Of a stretch of 64,000 nt of DNA, positions 50,642 through 59,153 are shown one piece after another (the stretch's first letter is position 1; each line of letters begins with the position of its first letter). The notes under the pieces are model-generated. The model made no database searches and was not told where the DNA came from. It saw nothing but the letters and a program-made list of their open reading frames with translations. The translations under genes were made by a program, and so were the position numbers. The DNA lies in assembly GCF_018343695.1 (NCBI RefSeq), contig NZ_JAGYPJ010000001.1, forward strand, positions 1,685,001-1,749,000, given 5' to 3'. Source of the stretch: Lederbergia citrisecunda (GTDB lineage: Bacteria > Bacillota > Bacilli > Bacillales > Bacillaceae_C).

Positions 50642-51385
50642 TTATTTTTTTTGACAAGTAAAAAATATTCTTTCTGATGTTTCAGTAGGTGGATGATCTG
50701 TAAAATCTGCGGTGATGGACTTTATAGCAAACCCTGCTTCCGTAAGCCACTTAATATATTGATCCGTTGTATATGTTCGCTGTTTATGAATTTCGTCAAA
50801 CCGATCATATTTCCCTGATTTTTCATCCAATACAAAAAAGGTTAATTCATGTTCTATTGATAGAGGATGCTCACCTGGAAAGCTTGTCCAAATATAAGAC
50901 ACTTCATCCTCAGCAAGAGAATATGATTCATTTATAAACTGATTGATTTTATATGGTGAGTGAACATCGAATAAAAATATACTGTTATCATTTAAATGAG
51001 CATACACATTACTGAATGTCTTTTGAACATCTTCCTGTGTATGTAGATAATTTAAAGAATCACAAAATATAGAAATAATATCAAATGTCCCAAGTCCCTC
51101 TAATTGGGTCATATCTTGCTCATATAAATGAATATTAAGTCCTTTCCTCTCCGCTTTTTCCCTTGCAACCATTAACATATCGTCCGAAATATCAACTCCG
51201 GTTACGTCAAATTCTGCTTCAGCCAATAAAACAGATAATTCACCTGTCCCACATGCCAAATCGAGTATACGATTTCCTTCTACAGAATACCTTTTCTTTT
51301 CGTTATTTAAATACTCAAGCCAGTTTGAGTAAGGCACTTCCATCATTAAAAAATCATACACATATGCTAACCGTTCATACGTCAC
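50642..51385 (-). CDS. yqeM: SAM-dependent methyltransferase YqeM
   Basis: 247 residues. Class I methyltransferase fold: ILDLACGTGELSVLLAE, TGVDISDDML, and an EQDMTQLEGLGTFDII stretch. Substrate unknown. Its start overlaps the rsfS stop by four bases (ATGA-type coupling), last gene of the yqeG-yqeH-aroE-yhbY-nadD-yqeK-rsfS run. Confidence 0.9.
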   Translation of the reverse strand: MTYERLAYVYDFLMMEVPYSNWLEYLNNEKKRYSVEGNRILDLACGTGELSVLLAEAEFDVTGVDISDDMLMVAREKAERKGLNIHLYEQDMTQLEGLGTFDIISIFCDSLNYLHTQEDVQKTFSNVYAHLNDNSIFLFDVHSPYKINQFINESYSLAEDEVSYIWTSFPGEHPLSIEHELTFFVLDEKSGKYDRFDEIHKQRTYTTDQYIKWLTEAGFAIKSITADFTDHPPTETSERIFFTCQKK

Positions 51386-51738
51386 GATTCCAATTCTCCT
51401 AAAACATCTTCAATTGGAGCATCTCCCCAAAGTCTCTCCAAATTATAATAGCTGCGTTCATCTCGATGGAAGACGTGTGCTATGATATTCCCCATATCAA
51501 CCAACACCCATTTCGCTTCATCAATACCTTCCATCTTATTTACAACATATCCTACTTTGCTCGCTTCATCTTTTATTTCCCTTGCAATGGCTTGTACTTG
51601 TTTTTCTGAGTTTCCATGGCAAATGAGAAAATAATCCGCAATTAAGGATATCCCTTGCATATTTAATACAACTATCTCTTCCGCCCTTTTATCATCAGCC
51701 GCTTTTACTACCGTTTTTAATAACTCTTTTGTATCCAA
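51382..51738 (-). CDS. rsfS: Ribosome silencing factor RsfS
   Basis: 118 residues. KAADDKRAEEIVVLNMQGIS, DYFLICHGNS and AKWVLVDMGNIIAHVFH are the Iojap/RsfS signatures. Binds L14 and blocks subunit joining. The true start is TTG 51738, eight bases after AAGGAGG. The frame stays open to 51906, but that stretch is a translated repeat element and should not be annotated as part of the protein. Confidence 0.95.
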   Translation of the reverse strand: MDTKELLKTVVKAADDKRAEEIVVLNMQGISLIADYFLICHGNSEKQVQAIAREIKDEASKVGYVVNKMEGIDEAKWVLVDMGNIIAHVFHRDERSYYNLERLWGDAPIEDVLGELES

Positions 51739-51778
51739 ACTGGAATTCCTCCTTATTTTTGGGATCTGTGTTAAATCC

Positions 51779-51906
51779 GTTGATTTCTGCTTCAGGTGTT
51801 CGCTTTCCGCGGGCTGCTCGGGAGACTCCTCGGCGCTTGGCGCGCCTGTGGGGTCTCCCATTACCCGTTGTTCCCGCAGGAGTCTCACACCTTCCGCTTC
51901 AATCAA
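51779..51906. repeat. Family 1 palindromic intergenic repeat, best copy
   Basis: 128 bases, GTTGATTTCTGCTTCAGG to CCTTCCGCTTCAATCAA. Nested complementary blocks (TTGATT/AATCAA, AGGTGT/ACACCT, GCGGG/CCCGC, GGGAGAC/GTCTCCC, GGCGC/GCGCC) allow one long imperfect hairpin with apex near 51838. It lies between the yqeK stop and the rsfS ribosome-binding site. GC-rich relative to surroundings. Confidence 0.85.
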
Positions 51907-51932
51907 ATTAATATCAAAGTCAATAATGAGTT

Positions 51933-52499
51933 TTAACTATCCGTATTGAAAACGAAACTATTATAAGCCTCAAATGTATCTGGATAAATCGCTGCCTTTT
52001 TCTCAACCAGAAACGAAATCGTATTACTGATGGCTTTAAAAACGGCTTGATCCAAATCTTTTTCGGCTAATTCTCTCGTTTCGTTAACACCAGGAAAACT
52101 TCGTCCTGGTTCAATATAATCAGCAAGGTAGATGACTTTTTCTAGCAGACTCATATTGGATCTACCCGTTGTATGGAAACGAATCGAATTTAATATTTCT
52201 TCATCTTCTATAGAAAATTCTTTTTTTAGTATATAAGCAGCTGCAGGTCCATGCCAAAGTTCTGGATGGTACAGGAGCAAGCTATCGTCTTCTTGCCCTT
52301 CTTTAAGGATATTTTTCAATTCACTAATGGGTAAAAGCTTCGCATAATCGTGAAAAATTGCAGCAATCTCAGCCTGTTCTCTATTAGCACCGTATTTTTC
52401 TGCAAGCTTTATAGCTGTATCAACTACTCCCAATGTATGTTGGAATCTAGGTCCTTTTATTTTTTTTCCAACGATTTCTATTGCTTTTTCACGATCCAT
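51933..52499 (-). CDS. yqeK: YqeK, HD-domain Ap4A/Np4N hydrolase
   Basis: 188 residues. HD domain with RFQHTLGVVDTAIKLAEKYG, FHDYAKLL (metal-binding HD) and HGPAAAYIL. YqeK family members hydrolyse diadenosine tetraphosphate symmetrically. Start ATG 52499 follows GAGGAGAATCAACTGT and overlaps the end of nadD; the 22 residues upstream are nadD in another frame. Confidence 0.92.
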   Translation of the reverse strand: MDREKAIEIVGKKIKGPRFQHTLGVVDTAIKLAEKYGANREQAEIAAIFHDYAKLLPISELKNILKEGQEDDSLLLYHPELWHGPAAAYILKKEFSIEDEEILNSIRFHTTGRSNMSLLEKVIYLADYIEPGRSFPGVNETRELAEKDLDQAVFKAISNTISFLVEKKAAIYPDTFEAYNSFVFNTDS

Positions 52500-53061
52500 A
52501 CAGTTGATTCTCCTCAATATAGTTAATGACCCCATAAGGCAATAAATAATTGATCGATTCACCATTTTTACTTCTTTTTCTAATCATGGATGATGATATT
52601 TCAATAAACGGGACTTCAATTTGGATAATGGGATAAGGACTTTCAAGCTGGTAATTTGGCCGATTAACTCCAACAAACTTGATCATCTTAAATAATTCAT
52701 CCACTTGATACCAATGAGGCAAATACTCCACCATATCTGATCCAATGATGAAATAATAATCATTTTCGGGATTCCGTTCCATTAGCATTTTCATCGTATC
52801 GTAAGTATAAGATCTACCTTTTCTCTCCAATTCTATTTTTTCAATCGAAAAAAAAGGATTTCCTTGAATGGCTAGTTCCAACATTCTGATTCGATCTCTA
52901 TTCGTAGTATGACTTTCTCTTTCTTTATGTGGAGGCTCCTGATTGGGCATGAATTGAATCTCATCTAGCTGTAAATGATGATATACTTCGTTGGCGATAA
53001 TTAAATGACCTAGATGAGGTGGATCAAATGTTCCACCTAAAATGCCAATTTTTTTTCTCAT
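52489..53061 (-). CDS. nadD: Nicotinate-nucleotide adenylyltransferase
   Basis: 190 residues. ATP-binding start KIGILGGTFDPPHLGHL and the C-terminal ISSSMIRKR motif (variant of ISSTxIR). Adenylates nicotinate mononucleotide in NAD synthesis. ATG 53061 has GGTG six bases upstream; another ATG at 53073 directly abuts the yhbY stop without a site. Overlaps yqeK. Confidence 0.95.
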   Translation of the reverse strand: MRKKIGILGGTFDPPHLGHLIIANEVYHHLQLDEIQFMPNQEPPHKERESHTTNRDRIRMLELAIQGNPFFSIEKIELERKGRSYTYDTMKMLMERNPENDYYFIIGSDMVEYLPHWYQVDELFKMIKFVGVNRPNYQLESPYPIIQIEVPFIEISSSMIRKRSKNGESINYLLPYGVINYIEENQLYGS

Positions 53062-53073
53062 CTTGTTCACCAT

Positions 53074-53367
53074 TTAAACTGGCAATTTTATTTCTTTATG
53101 CTCTTTGGACTCTTTATAAAGAATGATCATGTTACCGATAATTTGAACAAGTTCTGCTTTTGTTCCTTCTACAATTTCGGATGCCACTGTTTCTTTATCT
53201 TCATCACAATTTTGAAGAATACTTATTTTTAGTAATTCTCTTTTTTCTAAAGCTTCATCAATTTGCTTGATCATATTTTCATTCACTCCGCCTTTCCCAA
53301 CTTGAAAAATCGGATTAATATGATGGGCCAATGATCTTAAGTATCGTTTTTGCTTTCCAGTCAACAT
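53074..53367 (-). CDS. yhbY: YhbY family ribosome-assembly RNA-binding protein (YqeI)
   Basis: 97 residues, a single CRM domain: GKQKRYLRSLAHHINPIFQV, GKGGVNENMIKQIDEALEK and the GNMIILYKES end. Associates with pre-50S particles. AGGAGGAAAAAC precedes the ATG; overlaps the aroE end by seven bases. Confidence 0.95.
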   Translation of the reverse strand: MLTGKQKRYLRSLAHHINPIFQVGKGGVNENMIKQIDEALEKRELLKISILQNCDEDKETVASEIVEGTKAELVQIIGNMIILYKESKEHKEIKLPV

Positions 53368-54203
53368 GTTTTTCCTCCTAAGTGTTTTATTACAATGTCT
53401 GTCATTCGGCTAACATCCGGGGTTAGACCTGTCCATTTTTCAAATGCAAGTGCACCTTGGTAAACAAACATACCGAGTCCATTTTGCGTTTTTGCTCCTT
53501 TTTCATTTGCTTCTTTCAACAAAGCAGTTTCAAATGGATTATAGATGATATCAGAAACAAAAGCATCCTTATGTAAATTTTCAAAGGACAATGGACTTTC
53601 TGAAACATTAGGGTACATCCCAATAGAAGTTGTTTGTATAATTAGCTGATATTCTCCTATTTTTGCCTCCGCCTCTTTAAGAGTGATTGCATTAGAATTC
53701 CCTTCAAATGGGCAATCAACTATTAATTGGTTTGCTTTATCCACGGAGCGATTTGCTATATCAATATTTTTCATTCCTCTAGATAATAATGTGTAAAATA
53801 TTGCCTTAGATGCGCCGCCTGCTCCAATGATCAAAGCTTTGTCATTCGTGAAATCCTCTTTCCAATCTGCCTGTAATGCTTTTATATATCCCATTCCGTC
53901 TGTGTTATATCCATGGAACTCATCATTGATTCTCACGACAGTATTCACTGCCCCAATTGCCTTAGCGAGTGGGTCAATATAATCTAAAAACGGCATAATC
54001 ATCGTTTTATGGGGGCTTGTTACATTAAATCCCTCAACCCCTATTGCTTTCATACCCTTTACTGCATCCTGTAAGTCTTTATCCAAAATATGAAAAGGGT
54101 GATAGTGTGCATCAATTCCCAATTCGTTAAATTCCTGGCTTTGCATGATTGGCGACATGGATTGAACAATTGGATCGCCAATAACTCCATACAATTTAAT
54201 CAA
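53361..54203 (-). CDS. aroE: Shikimate dehydrogenase
   Basis: 280 residues. Substrate motifs GDPIVQSMSPIMQ and NVTSPHKTMIMPFLD (catalytic Lys), and the NADP-binding GAGGASKAI. Reduces 3-dehydroshikimate in the aromatic pathway. TTG start at 54203, six bases after GGGGGA. Separated from yqeH by a repeat (54234-54380). Confidence 0.96.
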   Translation of the reverse strand: MIKLYGVIGDPIVQSMSPIMQSQEFNELGIDAHYHPFHILDKDLQDAVKGMKAIGVEGFNVTSPHKTMIMPFLDYIDPLAKAIGAVNTVVRINDEFHGYNTDGMGYIKALQADWKEDFTNDKALIIGAGGASKAIFYTLLSRGMKNIDIANRSVDKANQLIVDCPFEGNSNAITLKEAEAKIGEYQLIIQTTSIGMYPNVSESPLSFENLHKDAFVSDIIYNPFETALLKEANEKGAKTQNGLGMFVYQGALAFEKWTGLTPDVSRMTDIVIKHLGGKTC

Positions 54204-54233
54204 TCATATTCCCCCAATGATAGTGCTTTTTAT

Positions 54234-54380
54234 ATTGACTCCGATAAGCTGGTAAGTTTCCGCTATAGGCGCTCGTTTCCCTCAGCTGAAAAACGGGTGC
54301 CTCTTTGGCACTACGCACCTAGGAGGTCTCCTATAACCAGTTTTTTCAGCAGGAGTCTCGCGCTTTATACTCCAAGCATA
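54234..54380. repeat. Family 1 palindromic intergenic repeat
   Basis: GCTATAGGCGCTCGTTTCCCTC on the left and TTTTTTCAGCAGGAGTCTCGCGC on the right match family 1; central GGAGGTCTCC remains. Lies between yqeH and aroE, a gap with no gene. Confidence 0.7.
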
Positions 54381-54398
54381 GTAGAAAAATCAATACCT

Positions 54399-55505
54399 TT
54401 ATATTAATGATCTTCTTACCGTCACATTTACACCCTTTGGAACATAGGCGGCCACTTTTGCCCCAGGTTCATTAACTGTCACCCATCCTAAACCTGAAAA
54501 CACTACATCTGTTTTCCCGTCTTTAATCATGAATTCATGTCTCACAAGTTCCGGAAACTGATCTAGTTCATTTTTCCGTGGCGGCTGTAGCATTTCTCCT
54601 ACATGATTTTGATATAATGAATCGGCATTTTCCAATTTTGTTCGATGAATCATTAACTCATTTGACAAATAACAAGTAAAGGAACGACGTCCACCTTTTA
54701 AATAATCGAACCTAGCTAATCCTCCAAAAAATAACGTTTGTTCTTCATTCAATTGAAATACTTTAGGCTTAATTTCTTTCTTAGGTGTAATGATTTTCAA
54801 ATCATTTTTATGAACAAAGTGTGCCATTTGATGATGATTAATGATTCCTGGTGTATCAATAAGCGCCTTACCATCATCAAGAGGTATTTCAATCATATCC
54901 AAAGTTGTTCCAGGGAAATGAGAGGTTGTAATTACGTCTTGTCCACCCGCTACTTCTTTAATGATTCGATTAATAAAGGTTGATTTTCCAACATTGGTAC
55001 AACCTACAATATAAACATCTTTTCCTTTTCGGTAATATTCTATTTGCTCAAGAGCTTCCCTAATATGGATTCCCTTCGACGCACTGACAAGAAGTACATC
55101 AAGAGGCTTTAAACCAAGTTCCTTTGATGCACTTTTCATCCATTGGATCAATTTATTTCTTTTTGCAGATTTCGGAAGCAGATCGACTTTATTTCCGATT
55201 AATAATATCGGATTTTTACCTACAAAGCGGTGCAATCCTGGTAGCCAGCTGCCATTAAAATCAAAAATGTCGATGACCTTTACAATTAAACTATCCGTAA
55301 GACTAAGCTTGTTTAATATATTTAAAAAATCTTCATCCGTTAGTGATACATCTTGCACTTCATTATAATGCTTTAATCGAAAGCATCTTTGACAAATAAT
55401 CTCTTCTTTTTCTAGAGATGAAGGAGGGGCATAGCCAATTTCTTCTGGATGCTCGGTCTGTATTAAGGCACCGCAGCCAATACAGCTTATTTCATTTTTA
55501 CTCAC
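54399..55505 (-). CDS. yqeH: Ribosome biogenesis GTPase YqeH
   Basis: 368 residues. N-terminal zinc finger (CIGCG near residue 8, CQRCF near 38), then a circularly permuted GTPase order: G4 NKVDLLPK, G5 SASKG, G1 GCTNVGKST, G3 DTPG. C-terminal domain binds RNA. Needed for 30S assembly. GTG start 55505 overlaps the yqeG TGA (GTGA). Confidence 0.96.
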   Translation of the reverse strand: MSKNEISCIGCGALIQTEHPEEIGYAPPSSLEKEEIICQRCFRLKHYNEVQDVSLTDEDFLNILNKLSLTDSLIVKVIDIFDFNGSWLPGLHRFVGKNPILLIGNKVDLLPKSAKRNKLIQWMKSASKELGLKPLDVLLVSASKGIHIREALEQIEYYRKGKDVYIVGCTNVGKSTFINRIIKEVAGGQDVITTSHFPGTTLDMIEIPLDDGKALIDTPGIINHHQMAHFVHKNDLKIITPKKEIKPKVFQLNEEQTLFFGGLARFDYLKGGRRSFTCYLSNELMIHRTKLENADSLYQNHVGEMLQPPRKNELDQFPELVRHEFMIKDGKTDVVFSGLGWVTVNEPGAKVAAYVPKGVNVTVRRSLI

Positions 55506-56026
55506 TGTTCATCCTCCCAATCAATTAATCCTTTTCGTTTAAAATTGGCCATAATTCTTCGTTCAATTTTTCGATTAAAACGAGTGAAAAAACCGTCCGA
55601 GTTTGCTACCGGAATAACCAGGATCGTATAAATACCAGAACGATTTCCTCCAAATACATCAGTTAATAATTGATCTCCAATTATGACCGTTTCGTCTTTC
55701 GTTGTTCCCATCATTTGTATTGCCTTTCTAAAAGCGAAACCGAGTGGTTTTCTTGCCTTATAAATAAATGGGATACGTAAAGGATCTGAAAATATACGTA
55801 CTCTTTGTTCATTATTATTGGACACAATTGTAACTTTAATGTTATGTTGTTCCAATTCTTCCAGCCAATCAATTAGCATTGGTGTGGCATTTGGACGATC
55901 CCATTCTACTAGAGTATTATCTAGATCGGTAATAATCCCTTTTATTCCTTTTGCTTTTAACTCTTCAGCCTTTATATGATAAATGCTTTTAACATATTCA
56001 CTAGGCAAAAACTTTTTCAACAATCT
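55502..56026 (-). CDS. yqeG: YqeG family HAD IIIA phosphatase
   Basis: 174 residues. HAD motifs: DLDNTLVEWDRP (nucleophile Asp), SNNNEQR, and IGDQLLTDVFGGNRSG. Related to phosphatidylglycerophosphatases; in B. subtilis the substrate is not certain. TTG 56026 is seven bases after GAGGTG and fits the family start (LKKFLPSEYV); ATG 56038 would overlap that site. Confidence 0.92.
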   Translation of the reverse strand, partial: RLLKKFLPSEYVKSIYHIKAEELKAKGIKGIITDLDNTLVEWDRPNATPMLIDWLEELEQHNIKVTIVSNNNEQRVRIFSDPLRIPFIYKARKPLGFAFRKAIQMMGTTKDETVIIGDQLLTDVFGGNRSGIYTILVIPVANSDGFFTRFNRKIERRIMANFKRKGLIDWEDEQ

Positions 56027-56176
56027 TCTACACCTCATTACTTGTTCTGTTAACTAAATTTATCTTATCTAATTTTTAACGTAATCGCATCTTTTTTCAT
56101 ATTTGAAGGATATATTCTCGTTTATTATTGACTATATTCAAAAGAGTTTTCGACAATAATCTACTTTACCAAAAAC

Positions 56177-56275
56177 TGTGGATAAGTTTATACACAAAAT
56201 AAGAGCCAATATGACAACCATTAATATAATTACCAACAATTTACCCACAAGTTATCCACTTTCCTTTGTGGATAA
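56177..56275. promoter_or_regulatory. Cluster of DnaA-box-like sites upstream of sda
   Basis: Five nonamers in 99 bases: TGTGGATAA (56177-56185), TTATACACA (56188-56196), TTACCCACA (56241-56249), TTATCCACT (56252-56260) and TGTGGATAA (56267-56275). Two match the consensus TTATCCACA on the opposite strand. DnaA control of sda is known in B. subtilis. The rest of 56039-56396 holds no gene. Confidence 0.9.
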
Positions 56276-56396
56276 TGGAACGCTTGTTCCACAAAGTTTA
56301 TTCTGGTAAAGTGAGGGTAATAAAAGGGATAACTTAATAATCTATTCATTAACTATCCTTTTTAGAACTAATCATTGATTGTTGGAGGTGAAGCTG

Positions 56397-56528
56397 ATGA
56401 AAAAGTTATCTGATGAACTTTTACTCGAATCATATTATAAGGCTAAGAATCTTAACCTAGGTTCTGATTTTATTCAGCTTATAGAATCTGAACTTTTCCG
56501 GCGATCGCTAGTAAAAAAGACTTCTTAA
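56397..56528 (+). CDS. sda: Sporulation checkpoint protein Sda
   Basis: 43 residues: [20 protein letters not shown] onward, ending SLVKKTS. A helical hairpin inhibitor of the sporulation kinase KinA, made when DNA replication is active or blocked. GGAGGTGAAGCTG precedes ATG 56397. It lies 122 bases after the DnaA-box cluster and is the only gene between yqeG and psd. Confidence 0.95.
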   Translation: MKKLSDELLLESYYKAKNLNLGSDFIQLIESELFRRSLVKKTS

Positions 56529-56553
56529 AAAAATAAAAACTTGTCATTAAAAT

Positions 56554-56580
56554 AGCGCCTGATAGCTGGGCGCTTTTTGT
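56554..56580. terminator. Terminator between sda and psd
   Basis: AGCGCC / GGCGCT arms (56554-56559, 56569-56574) with TTTTTG on the plus strand after; ATTTTAATG on the minus strand. Sits just after sda and could serve convergent psd as well. Confidence 0.85.
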
Positions 56581-56586
56581 TTTTAT

Positions 56587-57366
56587 TTATATTATTTTAC
56601 CTAGTGCTTGTCCCACTCTTACCTCGCTAGGCACTGAAAAATCTTCATTAAGTTGGAAAGAATTTTTTTCAAAAAGTAGGACGACCGTAGAACCAAATGA
56701 AAAATAAGCGACCTCTTCACCCTTTTTCCATTCAAGATCATGATTTATAATTTCCACAGAATTGATAAACATCGCACCAACCTTGACCATTGCAATCGAT
56801 TTCCAATCATGCTCCAATTCAGTAATGGTTCGAAAATTTTTGCTTAAAGTCGAATCGCCATATTTAATTCCTAAACGGTTGACAGGATATGACTTTGACC
56901 CTAGTGAATATCGATTCATTATTTTAGCATTGATTGGACTATGTATACGATGATAATGTGCTGGGCTTAAATAAAGAATCATATATGTGCCTTCAGCGTA
57001 TTTTCTCGCACGATCACTGCTGCCAAGCATTTCGGAAATGGAATAAGTTTTATTTTTTACATATATTACACTATTTCCATCGATTTTTCCTATATCCTCT
57101 AAAACACCATCTACTGGACTTACAATGGAGTCTTCGTTTTGATCAATCACTCTTATATTTTCCTTTAATTTTCTTGTGAAAAATGTATGTAAATTTTCAT
57201 AACTATTAATATCATCTAACATTTCATCCAGATTGATTCGATAAAATGTTGCATAAGACTTAATAAGACGTCTGCTCAATTTTGAATGGGTAAATTTTTT
57301 AATTAAATTAGCTGTGAATGGACCATTTGTTAACTCAATCAAAGTTCGGTATAACTTTTGTTTCAA
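56587..57366 (-). CDS. psd: Phosphatidylserine decarboxylase
   Basis: 259 residues. SPVDG (SIVSPVDGVLEDIG) and the HYHRIHSPI stretch are family motifs; the self-cleavage site FGSTVVLLFE near the end gives the pyruvoyl prosthetic group on Ser. Makes phosphatidylethanolamine. TTG start after GGGGGTTAACGGA. Divergent from pssA, which makes its substrate. Confidence 0.94.
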   Translation of the reverse strand: MKQKLYRTLIELTNGPFTANLIKKFTHSKLSRRLIKSYATFYRINLDEMLDDINSYENLHTFFTRKLKENIRVIDQNEDSIVSPVDGVLEDIGKIDGNSVIYVKNKTYSISEMLGSSDRARKYAEGTYMILYLSPAHYHRIHSPINAKIMNRYSLGSKSYPVNRLGIKYGDSTLSKNFRTITELEHDWKSIAMVKVGAMFINSVEIINHDLEWKKGEEVAYFSFGSTVVLLFEKNSFQLNEDFSVPSEVRVGQALGKII

Positions 57367-57462
57367 TCCGTTAACCCCCTAGCAAAAATTTCTTAACTTT
57401 TATGTCTAAAAGGAATATAATTTAGTATGATTAGATACAAGATGAAGGAAGGAGGAAGAAAA

Positions 57463-58002
57463 GTGTTCCTAGTCGATGCCTTTGATCAAACAATTAGGAA
57501 ATTGAAATCACAAACGGCAAACGTCCTCACTTTGGCCAATCTCGGTTTAGGCGGATGCGCTATACTTGTAGGGATCAACGGCCAGTTGCATCTTAGTCTT
57601 TTACTTATTTTTGTTGCTGCACTTGCTGATCGTTTTGATGGAATTGTTGCAAGAAAACTACAAATTGAATCGGAAATGGGAAAACAACTTGACTCGATGA
57701 GCGATATCATATCATTTGGAGTTGCTCCCGCCTTGTTATTATACCAAGGAATTCTTAATTTGTTTGGTTTTCCAGGTATATTTCTTACTATTTTTTTTAT
57801 CGCCTGCGGTGCTTTCCGGCTTGCCAGATTTAACATTACAGAAAGTAATGGATATTTTATGGGTTTGCCGATTACATCCGCTGGTTGTGTATTAACACTT
57901 AGCTACTTAGCTATCCCATATTTTCCACCGAACTCATTTTTATTTATTATTTTTATCTTATCAATTTTAATGATCAGTACTTTTACATTTAAAAAAATCT
58001 AA
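57463..58002 (+). CDS. pssA: CDP-diacylglycerol-serine O-phosphatidyltransferase
   Basis: 179 residues. The CDP-alcohol phosphatidyltransferase motif DG-(2)-AR-(8)-G-(3)-D-(3)-D is complete (DGIVARKLQIESEMGKQL and DSMSD). Five or six membrane helices. Makes phosphatidylserine for Psd. GTG 57463 has GGAGG seven bases upstream; an ATG at 57427 has none. Paired divergently with psd, not as one operon like B. subtilis pssA-ybfM-psd. Confidence 0.9.
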   Translation: MFLVDAFDQTIRKLKSQTANVLTLANLGLGGCAILVGINGQLHLSLLLIFVAALADRFDGIVARKLQIESEMGKQLDSMSDIISFGVAPALLLYQGILNLFGFPGIFLTIFFIACGAFRLARFNITESNGYFMGLPITSAGCVLTLSYLAIPYFPPNSFLFIIFILSILMISTFTFKKI

Positions 58003-58008
58003 TGAAAC

Positions 58009-58043
58009 AGCCATCTTCCCGCAAGTAGAAGATGGCTTTTTTG
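58009..58043 (+). terminator. Intrinsic terminator after pssA
   Basis: GCCATCTTC / GAAGATGGC (58010-58018, 58028-58036) followed by TTTTTTG. Confidence 0.92.
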
Positions 58044-58069
58044 TGCTCATAAAATGAAAAATCGATAAC

Positions 58070-58231
58070 AGTCTGTAAGCGCAAGCAAACATGTTATAGC
58101 TTTTTCCCTACGATAAGTCAGCGTCCACTCGTTCCTCTTCATATTTCCAATATTCCAAGTCTCAGGACGTAATGTAGCAATGTAAAAAGACTGATCAGTA
58201 CGTTTGATGGACAGGAGCTTGTGTTTTTTCG
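58070..58231. repeat. Family 2 palindromic intergenic repeat
   Basis: Shares CTTTTTCCCTACGATAAGTC, CACTCGT and CGTTTGATGGACAGGAGCTT with the copies at 12556 and 10841. Ends six bases from the sigK stop, the same relation to the neighbouring minus-strand gene as in the other copies. Confidence 0.7.
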
Positions 58232-58236
58232 GTATA

Positions 58237-58959
58237 TTATTCTTTTGACCTTTTTAATTTTTCCTTTTCAGCACGATAAAATTCGTGAAACATTTTCATT
58301 AAGGCTCTTTTTTCAATTCTAGAAACATAGCTTCTAGAAATACCAAGTTCTTTTGCTATTTCACGCTGTGTCCTTTCTTTTTCTAAATTAAGACCAAACC
58401 GACCAATGATTACTTCTTTTTCTCGATCATCCAACACATCAATATATTCCTTCACTCTTTCCAATTCCATATTTAACTGAATCGTGTCAAAAATATCTTC
58501 TGCCTCAGATTTTAATACATCAATTAATGATATTTCATTCCCTTCTTTATCATGGCCGATTGGATCATGGAGTGAAACATCTTTTTTCGTCTTTTTCAAT
58601 GCACGTAAATGCATAAGGATCTCGTTTTCTATACATCTAGCAGCATATGTGGCAAGCTTTGTGCCTTTTCCGAATGAATAGCTTTCAATCGCTTTAATAA
58701 GTCCAATTGTTCCAATCGAAATTAAGTCTTCCGAATCTTCACCCGTATTTTCGAATTTTTTTACGATGTGAGCCACAAGCCTTAAGTTATGTTCAATGAG
58801 GAGATTACGGGCTTGTTCGTCTCCATCAGCCATTTTCTTTAAATTCAGTTGCTCCTCTTCCTGAGAAAGAGGATGCGGAAATGCGTTATTCTTAACATAC
58901 GATACAAGAAAAACCAATTCTTTTATTACATAACCAATCGCCGTTAGGATACCGGACAA
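58237..58959 (-). CDS. sigK: Sporulation sigma factor SigK, uninterrupted
   Basis: 240 residues. N-terminal pro-sequence (to S20, before YVKNNAF) removed by SpoIVFB in the family, then region 2 ([36 protein letters not shown]) and region 4 ([20 protein letters not shown]). Directs late mother-cell transcription. TTG 58959 is five bases after GGAGGTG; the extension to 59061 is not supported. In B. subtilis this gene is split by the skin element; here it is one frame. Confidence 0.96.
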   Translation of the reverse strand: MSGILTAIGYVIKELVFLVSYVKNNAFPHPLSQEEEQLNLKKMADGDEQARNLLIEHNLRLVAHIVKKFENTGEDSEDLISIGTIGLIKAIESYSFGKGTKLATYAARCIENEILMHLRALKKTKKDVSLHDPIGHDKEGNEISLIDVLKSEAEDIFDTIQLNMELERVKEYIDVLDDREKEVIIGRFGLNLEKERTQREIAKELGISRSYVSRIEKRALMKMFHEFYRAEKEKLKRSKE

Positions 58960-59153
58960 TTCCTCACCTCCAACTTCTATCGAGCTTATGTATTCATATA
59001 TATGTACAGATTGTGCTACATTTGCTTGTCTTACAGAAATTACAACTTTCTCCTTAAACATTGGAAAAGATTTTTGTTTTCACTAAAAAAAAAACAACAA
59101 AATTAATGAAAAGCGCCTATAATAAAAGAAATGGGCTAAAGGAGGATATCATT

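Noticed and set aside
51779-51906. GC-rich island as a possible riboswitch or small RNA before rsfS
   Set aside because: Related sequences recur at many unrelated sites in the window, so it is a dispersed repeat rather than a gene-specific regulator.
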